Assembly (NCBI GenBank): GCA_964428335.1
Contig: CAYRXW010000004.1
Coordinates: 114,979-178,978 of the forward strand
DNA from: GW2011-AR15 sp964428335
Lineage (GTDB): Archaea > Nanobdellota > Nanobdellia > Woesearchaeales > GW2011-AR15
DNA: 64,000 nt
Direction of reading: 5' to 3'
Under the pieces are notes generated by a model. That model saw only the letters and a list, made by a program, of their open reading frames with translations. It ran no database searches and was not told the DNA's origin. How positions within the stretch are numbered: position 1 is the stretch's first letter; each line of letters begins with the position of its first letter. The position numbers were made by a program, and so were the translations under genes. Of the stretch, positions 42,122-50,730 are shown piece by piece.

Positions 42122-42676
42122 CCCAAGTAAGAATTCTCCATACATCGAAAACATGACTGCGTTAAACAGGAAATTAATCAGGTTGAATAGCAAAAGCGCT
42201 TCTGTCCTTCCTCCAAGGAGCTTTGAAAAGATGAACGCAAATAGGTTATAGATTAATGCAATGATTATCCCTGCGTAAACTATCCCGAAATCATCAAGCA
42301 GGTATGCAAAATTTCCAATCAATGCATACAATGTTACTGAGACAATGAAATAATCTGAAGGTCTTTTTTCAGCAAGGTAATTGACTACCATAAGAAGGAT
42401 TCCCATGAATATTCCCACTTTGCTTCCTAAGGCAAAAGCGCTTGCAACTGTGCATATCAATACAAGTTCAAATCCATAGGTATATTTTCTTAAAGGATAA
42501 GGCATAAATCTCTTAAGGTATGCAAATGCAGCATTGATGACTATAAAACCAAAGAGGATAACCATGTTCTTTATGAAATCAAAAGTCAATGCAAGAACGA
42601 AAACTATAGAGACAACCAAAAGCAGCCTGAGTATAAGCCTATTTCTTGATTTTTTCTCTGCAAATGCAAAAGACAT
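42110..42676 (-). CDS. Multi-pass membrane protein coupled to the CRM-domain gene
   Basis: A 188-residue protein with five or six helices (RLLLVVSIVFVLALTFDF; MVILFGFIVINAAFAYL; FELVLICTVASAFALGSKVG; and more). The frame continues to 42736, but that part is inside the upstream CRM gene. MSFAFAEKKSRNRL at 42676 is the most sensible start, giving a 38-base overlap. No family recognised. It resembles the proteins at 3662-4210 and 25475-26020 in general design. Confidence 0.6.
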   Translation of the reverse strand: MSFAFAEKKSRNRLILRLLLVVSIVFVLALTFDFIKNMVILFGFIVINAAFAYLKRFMPYPLRKYTYGFELVLICTVASAFALGSKVGIFMGILLMVVNYLAEKRPSDYFIVSVTLYALIGNFAYLLDDFGIVYAGIIIALIYNLFAFIFSKLLGGRTEALLLFNLINFLFNAVMFSMYGEFLLGLFN

Positions 42677-42902
42677 TCCCGATTTTTGATACAAGCTTTG
42701 CATTAGCCTTATCAAGAACTGAATTAATAATCTCATCTTTATCTTCCACAGGGCAATTATTTAAAATCTTTATCTTTATGAGCCTTCTTTTCTTAAGAAG
42801 CTTCTCAACCTCTAGATAAACGCTGTCATTAAGCGCATTTTTTCCTATTCTCATGACAGGCTGTAGGTTCCTTGCCTGCTCCTTTAAGAGTTTTATGTCC
42901 AT
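42639..42902 (-). CDS. CRM-domain (YhbY-like) RNA-binding protein
   Basis: The 87-residue CRM domain is complete: LKEQARNLQPVMRIGKNALN carries the loop like GxxG (RIGKNA), KLLKKRRLIKIKILNNC follows, and GNVFCICREKIKK ends it. Archaeal stand-alone CRM proteins and bacterial YhbY associate with pre-ribosomal RNA, so a ribosome-assembly role is expected. It overlaps the downstream membrane-protein gene. Confidence 0.85.
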   Translation of the reverse strand: MDIKLLKEQARNLQPVMRIGKNALNDSVYLEVEKLLKKRRLIKIKILNNCPVEDKDEIINSVLDKANAKLVSKIGNVFCICREKIKK

Positions 42903-42988
42903 ATTTTACTTGGAGAGTTTGGTTTTGTTTAAAAGGTTATTGAAATAAAATAGGAAAAGTTAGTGTTATTTAGTTGTATATCAATTAG

Positions 42989-44251
42989 TTACATCAATAA
43001 AGGAATATCATGTGATTGCACATTTTGAATATTTGCCATTGCTACAATTGCACTAACATAATTTAAGTAAGTTTTATCAGCTCCTTTTGCAACTGCATCC
43101 TTAAATAATCCTATGTGTGCAAACTCTTTCGCAAGTGTCCTATAATATTGAACCTTTAACATATCATCTTGTAAACCAGGTAATGCTGTTAATTGGGCTG
43201 CCGGAATTAAAGTACAGTTATCACCAACTTTTAAAGTTCCATCCTCCAATGCTGAAATTGCAAGATTATTTTCTCCTTGACCTAATAATGCGTAAATACT
43301 GGTGCTTTCAGCTTTAGCCCCTAATTTATAGAAATATTGACCTTCGTAAACTACAATTCCTTGCAGCATTTCAAGAGCATATTGCCTGTTTTCCATATCT
43401 GTTCTTGAAAAGATCAAAGGTCTTGAGCCATTATGAAGCCTTATTTCTTCAAAAGATCCATCTTCACCAAATACATAAGTAACTAGGCCATCATAAGAGC
43501 CTAATCTTGCAGCTGTAGTTGATTTTACAGTAATTTCAGCTTTTGCTGAATAGCCACCATCAGGCCTTTGATTTACATTGATGTTTGCTTTAAAATCTGC
43601 AGGAGTATTCGTAGTGTTAAACATTTCAAATTTTATGTTAAAATTATTTATTGCACCATTTTTACCAATATAAAAATCATAACTAAGGACAGCTTCTCCT
43701 CCTGTATATTCAAATTTCTTTGATGCTGACATCCTATTTGAAGTTGGACCATATTTATCAGTTGTGCCTAGCATTGTTATATCAAACTGCTTACCTATAG
43801 TATGAATATCAGCTAATGAAGGATCAATTGGATATGCGTCGTACATTTTTTCTCGCGATTCCATTCTGAACTCTGATCCGATTTTTTCCAAATCCCAAGG
43901 TCCCATTTCATTTAATCTCATAGGTATTATTTCGTTAAATTGCACTTTTCTTAGATGTGTAAAAACCAATTCTTTTAATTCTGTTAGTGGCCTATTATTC
44001 TCATCTGCATAAAACAAGATATCTAAATCCAATAAAGGTAATCTTCCCTGCAGTAAATACGCTTTTTCAATTAATGGGTGCTCTTCTTTTAGATAAACCA
44101 ATTCATTGTCCTTTTCGCCTTTTTCTATTGTAAGGTCTTTAAGCCAATCAGGGCTAAAATTAGGATGATTTTCATTTATAGGCAAATATACAGTTCTAAG
44201 TGCTGTTCCTGCTACAAAGTCAAGTAATTGGTCCAGAGTAATATCGCTCAT
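42989..44251 (-). CDS. Hypothetical protein
   Basis: A 420-residue protein without a recognised family. The central part is beta-rich (AVLSYDFYIGKNGAINNFNI; GGYSAKAEITVKSTTAARLG), and a helical C-terminus follows (LAKEFAHIGLFKDAVAKGAD). There is no signal peptide or membrane helix. It shares a divergent promoter interval with the gene at 44346. The minus-strand BRE/TATA at 44276-44288 fits a leaderless ATG at 44251. Confidence 0.6.
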   Translation of the reverse strand: MSDITLDQLLDFVAGTALRTVYLPINENHPNFSPDWLKDLTIEKGEKDNELVYLKEEHPLIEKAYLLQGRLPLLDLDILFYADENNRPLTELKELVFTHLRKVQFNEIIPMRLNEMGPWDLEKIGSEFRMESREKMYDAYPIDPSLADIHTIGKQFDITMLGTTDKYGPTSNRMSASKKFEYTGGEAVLSYDFYIGKNGAINNFNIKFEMFNTTNTPADFKANINVNQRPDGGYSAKAEITVKSTTAARLGSYDGLVTYVFGEDGSFEEIRLHNGSRPLIFSRTDMENRQYALEMLQGIVVYEGQYFYKLGAKAESTSIYALLGQGENNLAISALEDGTLKVGDNCTLIPAAQLTALPGLQDDMLKVQYYRTLAKEFAHIGLFKDAVAKGADKTYLNYVSAIVAMANIQNVQSHDIPLLM

Positions 44252-44275
44252 AAATGAATTGAATTAGGTTTAGTA

Positions 44276-44288
44276 TTTAAATGTTTCG
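44276..44288 (-). promoter_or_regulatory. BRE/TATA promoter of the gene at 44251
   Basis: It reads CGAAACATTTAAA on the minus strand, identical to 6195-6207, and ends 25 bases before the start codon. Confidence 0.65.
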
Positions 44289-44309
44289 ATAATTAACTAC
44301 TTTTCAGTA

Positions 44310-44327
44310 GCAATATTTAAATATTGC
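44310..44327. promoter_or_regulatory. 18-bp perfect palindrome overlapping the TATA region of the gene at 44346
   Basis: GCAATATTTAAATATTGC is identical to its reverse complement. Its centre (TTTAAA) lies about 27 bases before the ATG at 44346, where the TATA box should be. A dimeric repressor bound here would block the promoter. Operator function is inferred. Confidence 0.5.
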
Positions 44328-44345
44328 ATATTTTTTCAAGGCAAT

Positions 44346-44936
44346 ATGATTAAACAGCCATTAACACCTAATGAACTTTATGAAAAATTTGAAGAATATC
44401 TAAAAACAGCAGTTGTGTTAGGTGGAATTAACTTTAGTTCTTGCAAAATGTCTCTTCCTTCAGTTTTTTTTGACCCAATCGAAAGGCATCTGAAAAGTGA
44501 AGCAAGAACAGCAGAAGACAGGATTAATGAAGGTTATATCTTAGCATATGGTGATAATCATTTTATTTTAGTAAAAACAAAAGTAAATACTACAAAAGGG
44601 CTGGAAGACATGCTTGTCATGGTTCCAACTGAACAAAAGTACGTAACTAATACAGGTCAAAATTTGGAAATAATGCCAAATGAATTTGGTGAGCAAACAT
44701 TTGTTGCATATTTACCTAAGCAAGGTGCAATTGCTGTTATGGCAATAAAAGCAAGTTCACCAAATGTTGCCACGTCCTTTTTTTACCCAAATAATATTGA
44801 AACTTTAAGTTTTCATGCATATTCAGATTTAAAGGATATAACTCTTTATTTGGAAAAACAATTAGGTCAAGGATTATATAAGCCTGCCAGTCTAAAAGCA
44901 GGAATAAGTCTGTTGAGAGAAATAATGGATAAGTAA
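44346..44936 (+). CDS. Hypothetical protein
   Basis: A 196-residue soluble protein (SSCKMSLPSVFFDPIERHLK; EQTFVAYLPKQGAIAVMAIK). No family recognised. It is divergent from the 420-residue gene across an interval with a palindrome and two promoters, so the two may be co-regulated. Confidence 0.6.
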   Translation: MIKQPLTPNELYEKFEEYLKTAVVLGGINFSSCKMSLPSVFFDPIERHLKSEARTAEDRINEGYILAYGDNHFILVKTKVNTTKGLEDMLVMVPTEQKYVTNTGQNLEIMPNEFGEQTFVAYLPKQGAIAVMAIKASSPNVATSFFYPNNIETLSFHAYSDLKDITLYLEKQLGQGLYKPASLKAGISLLREIMDK

Positions 44937-44954
44937 CTTAACTTCTTCGCAACC

Positions 44955-44964
44955 TTTAAATAAA
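44955..44964 (+). promoter_or_regulatory. TATA box of srp54
   Basis: TTTAAATAAA lies 21-30 bases before the ATG at 44985. Confidence 0.6.
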
Positions 44965-44984
44965 ATCCTCTGTTCATAAAACAA

Positions 44985-46337
44985 ATGGTCCTTGAAAAAC
45001 TTGGCTCATCACTAAAAGCAGCCCTGGAAAAGATAGCGAATTCTGTTTTTGTAGATGAGACTTTAGTAAATGAACTAGTTAAGGAAATTCAAAGGGCATT
45101 ATTGCAGTCAGACGTTAATGTTAAACTTGTATTTGATTTATCAAACAAGATTAAAAAGCGTGCTTTAGAGGAAAAAGCGCCTTCTGGGATCACAAAAAAA
45201 GAGCATATGATAAATATCCTCTATGAAGAGCTTGTCGTATTCTTGGGAGGAGAAGGGCATAAGATTGAACTAACAAAAAAACCGTATAAGATTATGCTTA
45301 TAGGATTATTTGGTTCAGGAAAGACAACAACAGCAGGTAAACTTGCAAAATTCCTAAGCAAAAGGTCTGCAAAAGTCGCAGTTATACAACTGGATATGTG
45401 GAGGCCTGCTGCATTTAAGCAATTGGAACAGCTTGCAAAGCAGGTCAATGTCACAGTATTTGGAGATGAAAAGCTAAAAGATCCAGTAAAGATATATGAG
45501 AAATTTGAATCCCAGTTGAGTTCGTTTGATGTGGTCATAATAGACACTGCTGGCCGTGACGCACTATCTGATGAATTAGTTGAAGAATTGAATAAGATAA
45601 ATGCAAAAGTGAAGGCTGATGAAAGGCTTCTGGTAATAAGCGCTGATATCGGGCAGGCTGCTGAAAAGCAGGCAAAGATGTTCCACGAGACATGTAATGT
45701 GACTGGTGTCATAATAACAAAAATGGAAGGGACAGCCAAAGGAGGTGGTGCATTGTCAGCATGTGCTATAACAAACGCCCCTGTAAAATTCATTGGAGTT
45801 GGGGAAAAGACAGATGATTTTGAAGAATTTAATCCTAAAGGTTTTGTTTCAAGACTTTTAGGCATGGGTGACATTGAAGCGCTCTTAGAAAAAGCAAAAG
45901 AGGCGATGTCTGAGGAGAATTCTGAAGAGATGAGCAAGAGGATGCTCAAAGGTGAGTTTAACCTTGTTGATTTGTATGAGCAGATGGAAGCCATGAAAAA
46001 GATGGGGCCATTATCAAAGATTGCTGAACTTATCCCGGGGATGGGGCAACTTAAGCTTCCAAAAGAGGCATTAGAGGGACAGCAGGAAAAACTTGAGAAA
46101 TGGCGTTACATAATGGATTCCTGCACAAAAGAAGAGCTGGAGGACCCTGAGATAATCTCCGGCGCAAGGATTGAAAGGATTGCAAAAGGCTCAGGGACCA
46201 GCATAAAAGAGATGAAAGACCTCATAACTCAATACCGCCAGGCAAAGAAGATGATGAAGATGCTCAAAGGCGGGAAGAATATGGAAAAGATGATGAAAAG
46301 GATGGGCATGCAAGGAAAAATGCCTGGCCTTGGCTAA
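44985..46337 (+). CDS. srp54: Signal recognition particle protein Srp54
   Basis: The 450-residue protein has the N-domain helices (ALEKIANSVFVDETLVNELV) and the G domain with P-loop GLFGSGKT at 107-114. QLDMWRPAAFKQLEQLA (the DxxRPAA insertion box), DTAGRD, TKMEGTAKGGGALS (TKxDG equivalent) and GVGEKTDDFEEF follow. The C-terminal M domain is methionine-rich (KKMMKMLKGGKNMEKMMKRM) and binds SRP RNA and signal peptides. It is the GTPase of co-translational membrane targeting. It is complete and normal in length. Confidence 0.95.
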   Translation: MVLEKLGSSLKAALEKIANSVFVDETLVNELVKEIQRALLQSDVNVKLVFDLSNKIKKRALEEKAPSGITKKEHMINILYEELVVFLGGEGHKIELTKKPYKIMLIGLFGSGKTTTAGKLAKFLSKRSAKVAVIQLDMWRPAAFKQLEQLAKQVNVTVFGDEKLKDPVKIYEKFESQLSSFDVVIIDTAGRDALSDELVEELNKINAKVKADERLLVISADIGQAAEKQAKMFHETCNVTGVIITKMEGTAKGGGALSACAITNAPVKFIGVGEKTDDFEEFNPKGFVSRLLGMGDIEALLEKAKEAMSEENSEEMSKRMLKGEFNLVDLYEQMEAMKKMGPLSKIAELIPGMGQLKLPKEALEGQQEKLEKWRYIMDSCTKEELEDPEIISGARIERIAKGSGTSIKEMKDLITQYRQAKKMMKMLKGGKNMEKMMKRMGMQGKMPGLG

Positions 46338-46353
46338 GCCTAGCTCACTTGTA

Positions 46354-46363
46354 TTTTTATATA
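46354..46363 (+). promoter_or_regulatory. TATA box of the gene at 46385
   Basis: TTTTTATATA ends 22 bases before the ATG at 46385; a CAGGAG (46375-46380) also lies just before that ATG. Confidence 0.55.
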
Positions 46364-46384
46364 ACTACTTTTTTCAGGAGTTTT

Positions 46385-47311
46385 ATGGTATTATTGGAAG
46401 AGGGAATGCATTTAAGGCATCCAAATTTAGATAAGGAAAGATTTCAGCAGGTAAGAGTTTGGACAAGAAAAGGAATAACTCACATTGAATCTGTCGGAGA
46501 ACAAATGGATTTCTTGACAATGACCAAACTTAGGAAACCTCAGAATTTAGAGACGTTGGCATACAATTTATCTGAAGGAGGGCCAGGCCATGTATTTTCT
46601 GGAATGGGCGTTTCAAGTATTGTCACTTTAGGAGTAGATAATAACCTTTTTTTACCAGTCACAAAAAAAGGAAGTGTAATCTCAGGTTATAGTCCTATCA
46701 CTGGTTTTGGGCATGAATTTGTTTCTGTAAGCCTGCTCAACAAAGCATTCTGCGAATTAACTGAAGAAATGCTGCCAATAACGCTTGACGGCAGGGTAAT
46801 GCATGGACGTGCCGGTGATTTTGAATTAAATAATCCTTATTCTGGCGCATTGGAATATTCAGCCACCGCATATAATGTTGCGCCTGAGCTTAGGCTAAAC
46901 GGCTTTCCAAATCACAGAAGAGAGGTTGTAATAAACGGAATTCCGATTAGAGAAGTGGATCATCCACTGAAGGAATATTTTTATGGGATACACTTTGACA
47001 GGTTTCACAATAATGCACAGTTTTTGGTTTTTGGGCATGTTCAATTAGAGAAAGTCAAAGCACTATATCATGCTGAAACAACAGTCTTAGGAAAAGAAGA
47101 AGCAGAAAGATGTGGGCATATGTATGCGGATGTTCTTCAAAGAGATGGATTATACTTACTGCCTGTAGATCATAAGCATTTAGTAGGAGAGCTGCTTCAG
47201 CTAAAAAATAGGCAGACATATCATCTTAAAAGACCGCATTTTGGACTATCTGAACTTTTTGGTGGGTTAGATAGGAATTCAATCACTTTAAAGGAAAAGA
47301 CATATATCTGA
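46385..47311 (+). CDS. Hypothetical protein
   Basis: A 308-residue protein without a recognised family. Features are a His-rich middle and end (GHVFSGMGV; GFGHEFVSVSLLNKAF; FYGIHFDRFHNNAQF; PVDHKHLVGELL), which could bind metal. The frame can begin at 46349, but a TATA box at 46354-46363 lies inside that extension, so the ATG at 46385 is chosen. It lies downstream of srp54 but has its own promoter. Confidence 0.6.
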   Translation: MVLLEEGMHLRHPNLDKERFQQVRVWTRKGITHIESVGEQMDFLTMTKLRKPQNLETLAYNLSEGGPGHVFSGMGVSSIVTLGVDNNLFLPVTKKGSVISGYSPITGFGHEFVSVSLLNKAFCELTEEMLPITLDGRVMHGRAGDFELNNPYSGALEYSATAYNVAPELRLNGFPNHRREVVINGIPIREVDHPLKEYFYGIHFDRFHNNAQFLVFGHVQLEKVKALYHAETTVLGKEEAERCGHMYADVLQRDGLYLLPVDHKHLVGELLQLKNRQTYHLKRPHFGLSELFGGLDRNSITLKEKTYI

Positions 47312-47328
47312 ATTTTTGAACAGACTAA

Positions 47329-48348
47329 TTAAAGCTCCTTCCTGACATTCTCCAGAAACTTCTCAAAATCCTTCTCATTTACCTGGCAGCCGCATGCATG
47401 CAGATGTCCCCCACCAAAACCATTCAATCCTTTAAGGGATTTCTCAAGTATCGGCAATACTTCATATTTTGCTGACCTTAAGGAGCATTTCATCTCACCG
47501 TTATTATGCCTGCAGATTATTATGAACTTATCAGGATTCTCAAAAAGTATTTCATTGCTCAAATCTGAAGTAAGTGATGTCCTGTTATCCTCATAATTAA
47601 ATAACACTAAAGGCTCATCAGTGATTCTAACTCTTGCTTTCAGGTCACTATATACTTGGCTATGCCTAAGGTGCTTTTTCCAGATAAATTTCCCCTGTGA
47701 TGTGCTCTGATCAAGTATTTCCCTAGGATCATGTATCCTTGTCAATGTCTTTACACAGGCCATTGCCTCAGCATTATCCCCTTTTAGTATGAACGAAAGC
47801 ACCTTTGCAAGCTTTCCGACATCAGATGCAAATAAAGCCTGTTCAGGCTTTTTTATCTTCTTATCCAGAAGCTCAGGGTATTCCTTGATGAATTCTCTTT
47901 TTAGGTCAGCTGGAAGATGCCAGTCCCCGACACATCCAACCATTGCCAGCCATATGTTCTTTTGGGCAATCTTATAGGCCCAGTAGCTTGTAGGTCTGTT
48001 GTCTCCAGGCGTTTTAATCATAGGATTATAATATTTCACATTCTTACGCTCTACTGGTTTATGATGGTCCAGCCAATAGCAGTTATTGACGCTATTCAAA
48101 AAATCCTGGGAGACTTCTGCAACATCTACAATAAACACAGCATCTGGCTCATTCTCCTTGACTTTGTTCAGGAAAAAATTATCCAGCGGCCCTGATCTTT
48201 TATAGATTACACCCCTGCTTTCTGGATTTAGAGAGTAAAGAAGCAAAAATGAGCACATGCCATCAGGATCATCATCAAAAAATATCAAAGGCCTTGCAGA
48301 ACTTTCTAATGCTTTCCTAAATTCCCTTATTTTTGCAACAGGTATCAT
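47329..48348 (-). CDS. DHH-family phosphoesterase (RecJ-like)
   Basis: The 339-residue protein has RPLIFFDDDPDGMCSFLLLY (motif I, DxDxDG-like), VFIVDVAEVSQDF (motif II), CYWLDHHKPVE (the DHH motif) and, at the C-terminus, NGFGGGHLHACGCQV (DHHA1 GGGHxxAxG). Archaeal members are RecJ-like nucleases or oligonucleotide/cyclic-dinucleotide phosphodiesterases; which one is not clear. A minus-strand TATA-like GGATATAAAG (48371-48380) lies about 24 bases before the start. Confidence 0.85.
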   Translation of the reverse strand: MIPVAKIREFRKALESSARPLIFFDDDPDGMCSFLLLYSLNPESRGVIYKRSGPLDNFFLNKVKENEPDAVFIVDVAEVSQDFLNSVNNCYWLDHHKPVERKNVKYYNPMIKTPGDNRPTSYWAYKIAQKNIWLAMVGCVGDWHLPADLKREFIKEYPELLDKKIKKPEQALFASDVGKLAKVLSFILKGDNAEAMACVKTLTRIHDPREILDQSTSQGKFIWKKHLRHSQVYSDLKARVRITDEPLVLFNYEDNRTSLTSDLSNEILFENPDKFIIICRHNNGEMKCSLRSAKYEVLPILEKSLKGLNGFGGGHLHACGCQVNEKDFEKFLENVRKEL

Positions 48349-48451
48349 TTACTTTTCAAAGTAGAGCATGCTTTATATCCTTATCGAATATTTAATTAAT
48401 GATAAACCTTATTTAGTATTGGATTTAGCTTTTTCATTCATTAAATTGAGA

Positions 48452-48486
48452 GCAGCATAGACAATTTATTAGAATACCTATGCTGC
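48452..48486. repeat. 9-bp perfect inverted repeat in a divergent interval
   Basis: GCAGCATAG (48452-48460) and CTATGCTGC (48478-48486) form a perfect inverted repeat with a 17-base AT-rich centre. It lies between two divergent genes. It could be an operator or a small RNA hairpin; no T-run follows directly, so I do not call it a terminator. Confidence 0.55.
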
Positions 48487-48547
48487 GAACTAATTTACAG
48501 GGGTGTTAGCATAATCTTTAAATGGGTTCTATTTTTACTAAAGAGTC

Positions 48548-49105
48548 ATGAAAAGGCATTTTTGGTTCATATTCTTCCTGGTTTTGGAGCTAATATATTC
48601 TGTTGCCCTGCTTTTTAATTATAATACCTTATGGATGCTGTTCATTGCAAACCTAATTGTACTGCTGCTCTTGTTCCTGGAACCATACTGGAAGATAGGA
48701 GGCTGGTTAATTTATTTCATGTGCGTGGAAGTCTTCATCTATTTCCTAAATAAGATGACATATGGTTATTTTATTTACATAAATTCAATCATAAATGCAT
48801 TTGCTGTGCTTTTTGGCCTAGTCCTTGTCATAGCTGCTTATGTCCTAAAGCAAAGAGAAGGACAACCTATAGATGAAGAGCAGAAATTTGAGGAGTTAAG
48901 AAAAGGACACGAAGAAGAAAAGAAAGAAAATGAAGAAGAGATAGAAAAGCCAAATATTGTTTCAAAAATACTCCTTGCGTCAGGAAACACTGTGCACTTG
49001 AAAGACTGTGAACTTGCAAAAAAAGCAAAAGATGCAAGGATTGTGAATGAAAGGTATGCAAAAGCAATGAAAATGAAGGAATGTAAGAAATGTAGCCCCT
49101 ATTAA
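48548..49105 (+). CDS. Four-pass membrane protein with Ada-like cysteine tail
   Basis: A 185-residue protein with four membrane helices (about 5-95), a charged coiled stretch (EELRKGHEEEKKENEEEIEK), and a C-terminal motif HLKDCELAKKAKDARIVNER, then AMKMKECKKCSPY. The motif parallels the metal-binding unit of Ada (CxxA..C..C) and of secreted nucleases with vHxpxCrxa...CkxC. The Cys unit probably binds zinc on the cytoplasmic or outer face. Function unknown. Confidence 0.6.
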   Translation: MKRHFWFIFFLVLELIYSVALLFNYNTLWMLFIANLIVLLLLFLEPYWKIGGWLIYFMCVEVFIYFLNKMTYGYFIYINSIINAFAVLFGLVLVIAAYVLKQREGQPIDEEQKFEELRKGHEEEKKENEEEIEKPNIVSKILLASGNTVHLKDCELAKKAKDARIVNERYAKAMKMKECKKCSPY

Positions 49106-49113
49106 ATAGTAAC

Positions 49114-49123
49114 ATTTATATAT
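49114..49123 (+). promoter_or_regulatory. TATA box of the gene at 49145
   Basis: ATTTATATAT lies 22-31 bases before the ATG at 49145. Confidence 0.6.
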
Positions 49124-49144
49124 CTCTTATTTTCAACTACCCAT

Positions 49145-49591
49145 ATGACCCATAATTCTTCAAATAGCACAATAGATGTATTAGTTAATGGCGTAAAGAA
49201 TTTAGTAGGTAATGTAGCAAACCTATTAGTCATTCCTGCAGCTGTCTACTATGCCGTTGAGGGAGCTGGGTATTTAGCAACTCTAATTACTCATGATAAA
49301 GAATGGTATGAATCCGCAAAAGCTGTTGCTCCATTTGCTGGTGGCTTTGTGTCATATCTTGGAACTCTTAGGCTGCCAAGGACAGCAAGGAAAATTGCCC
49401 AAATTGTAATAGCTGGATTTGTTGGATATGATTCATTCGAAGCTCTTTCAAACTATCAAGGTAATTTCAATCCATTTAATACGCTTGGTAATTATATCAA
49501 TCATGTAGCGCATAATTTTCATATTACTCCTCAAATTGAAGGTACTGCAGTTGGAACAACGGTAGCAGCTCTAGCTCTGCCAAGAAACTAA
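49145..49591 (+). CDS. Small membrane protein
   Basis: A 148-residue protein with three or four hydrophobic segments (LLVIPAAVYYAVEGAGYLAT; APFAGGFVSYLGTL; KIAQIVIAGFVGYDSF; TAVGTTVAALALP). No family recognised. Its stop overlaps the stop of the convergent RNA methyltransferase gene by four bases. Confidence 0.6.
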   Translation: MTHNSSNSTIDVLVNGVKNLVGNVANLLVIPAAVYYAVEGAGYLATLITHDKEWYESAKAVAPFAGGFVSYLGTLRLPRTARKIAQIVIAGFVGYDSFEALSNYQGNFNPFNTLGNYINHVAHNFHITPQIEGTAVGTTVAALALPRN

Positions 49592-50694
49592 TCTTTCCTA
49601 ACCAATTCGATAACAGCTTCTACATGCGTCGTCTGGGGAAACATATCAAACATCGCAGCGCTCTTTATTTCATATCCATTGAATTTCAGCAGGTCTTTCT
49701 TCAGCTGTCCGGGATTACAGGAAACATAAATTATAACTTCAGGTCTGAATTCCTTTAGCGCATTGATTGCCTGATGCTCCATCCCTGACCTTGGAGGATC
49801 TGAAATGACATATAACGGGCTTTTCAGGTCAAGCCTTCTTATCTGCCTGGCATCAAGGGTAAAGGCTTTTGCATTAACCTTGTTCTTGAGTATATTTTTT
49901 TCAGCACTCTCAATAGAGCCTTTGAATGCTTCAACAATAGTTGTCTCTTTAAATAGATCAGAATTGATTATCCCAAAAGTCCCGACACCTCCATAAAGGT
50001 CTAAAAGATGCGCATTTTTTGTGTCATATTTAGACAAAAGCTCTCTTGAATACGAAAGCATCTTCTCAGCAACTTTGCTGTTATTCTGGAAGAATCCCTG
50101 GACATTGAAAGAAAAAGCCTTTCCAAGGAATGTTTCTGTAAGATTATCCTCTCCCTTGATCAAGAAATATGCAATTGAAGTGCTTATATCTTCTTCAGGC
50201 TTTGCATAAGTTATCAGGATATTCTCAGCTGATGATCTTGATGAAAACTCCTTGATTTCATCAATAGCTTCCTTAAGCCTCATTGATTTTTCATTCAAGA
50301 CAAAGGATATAGAGCTCTTATCTCCTGGTGTCCTTATGACAGCATATTTGAAAGTGCCTGTTTTTTTGACTAGGTCAAAATAATCTGGCTTTTCAAAAAA
50401 AGCCCTCAGTTCCTTAAGGAGATTATTCAGCTTGTCATTTGAGATTGCGCATTTATCAATATCCACAATGCTCTTCCAGTTTCCCTTTTCCCTAAATCCT
50501 AGTCCGTGAGGATGGAATATCAAGTCCATCCTGTTCCTGTAAAAAAAAGGCCCTTCATGAAAAACCCTGATGTCCTTGATTCCTGTAGCATGCATGACAA
50601 CATTGCTCTTGTTTTCCAGCTGGATTTCATAGCTGATATGCTGCGCAGTGCATCCTCCGCACTTACCGAAATAAGAGCATAACGGTTCAACCAT
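49588..50694 (-). CDS. TrmA/RlmD-family RNA (uracil-C5) methyltransferase
   Basis: The 368-residue protein has an N-terminal iron-sulfur motif, CSYFGKCGGC, plus DKCAIS further on (C-x5-C-x2-C...C). The SAM site is HLLDLYGGVGTFGI. SDPPRSGMEHQAINALKEF and the catalytic cysteine in IYVSCNPGQLKKDL follow. The TRAM domain of bacterial homologues is missing, as in archaeal members that methylate tRNA U54 or 23S rRNA. Which RNA is modified cannot be told from sequence alone. Confidence 0.88.
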   Translation of the reverse strand: MVEPLCSYFGKCGGCTAQHISYEIQLENKSNVVMHATGIKDIRVFHEGPFFYRNRMDLIFHPHGLGFREKGNWKSIVDIDKCAISNDKLNNLLKELRAFFEKPDYFDLVKKTGTFKYAVIRTPGDKSSISFVLNEKSMRLKEAIDEIKEFSSRSSAENILITYAKPEEDISTSIAYFLIKGEDNLTETFLGKAFSFNVQGFFQNNSKVAEKMLSYSRELLSKYDTKNAHLLDLYGGVGTFGIINSDLFKETTIVEAFKGSIESAEKNILKNKVNAKAFTLDARQIRRLDLKSPLYVISDPPRSGMEHQAINALKEFRPEVIIYVSCNPGQLKKDLLKFNGYEIKSAAMFDMFPQTTHVEAVIELVRKD

Positions 50695-50730
50695 GATAAA
50701 ATGGAAATTAACAATGATTTAAATTAACTT

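Noticed and set aside
42677..42736. N-terminal extension of the membrane protein into the CRM gene
   Set aside because: The region codes for the conserved CRM C-terminus; the later ATG leaves a shorter overlap.
46385..47311. Nudix hydrolase
   Set aside because: AFCELTEEM looks slightly like REUxEExG, but the Nudix box spacing and glycine are missing.
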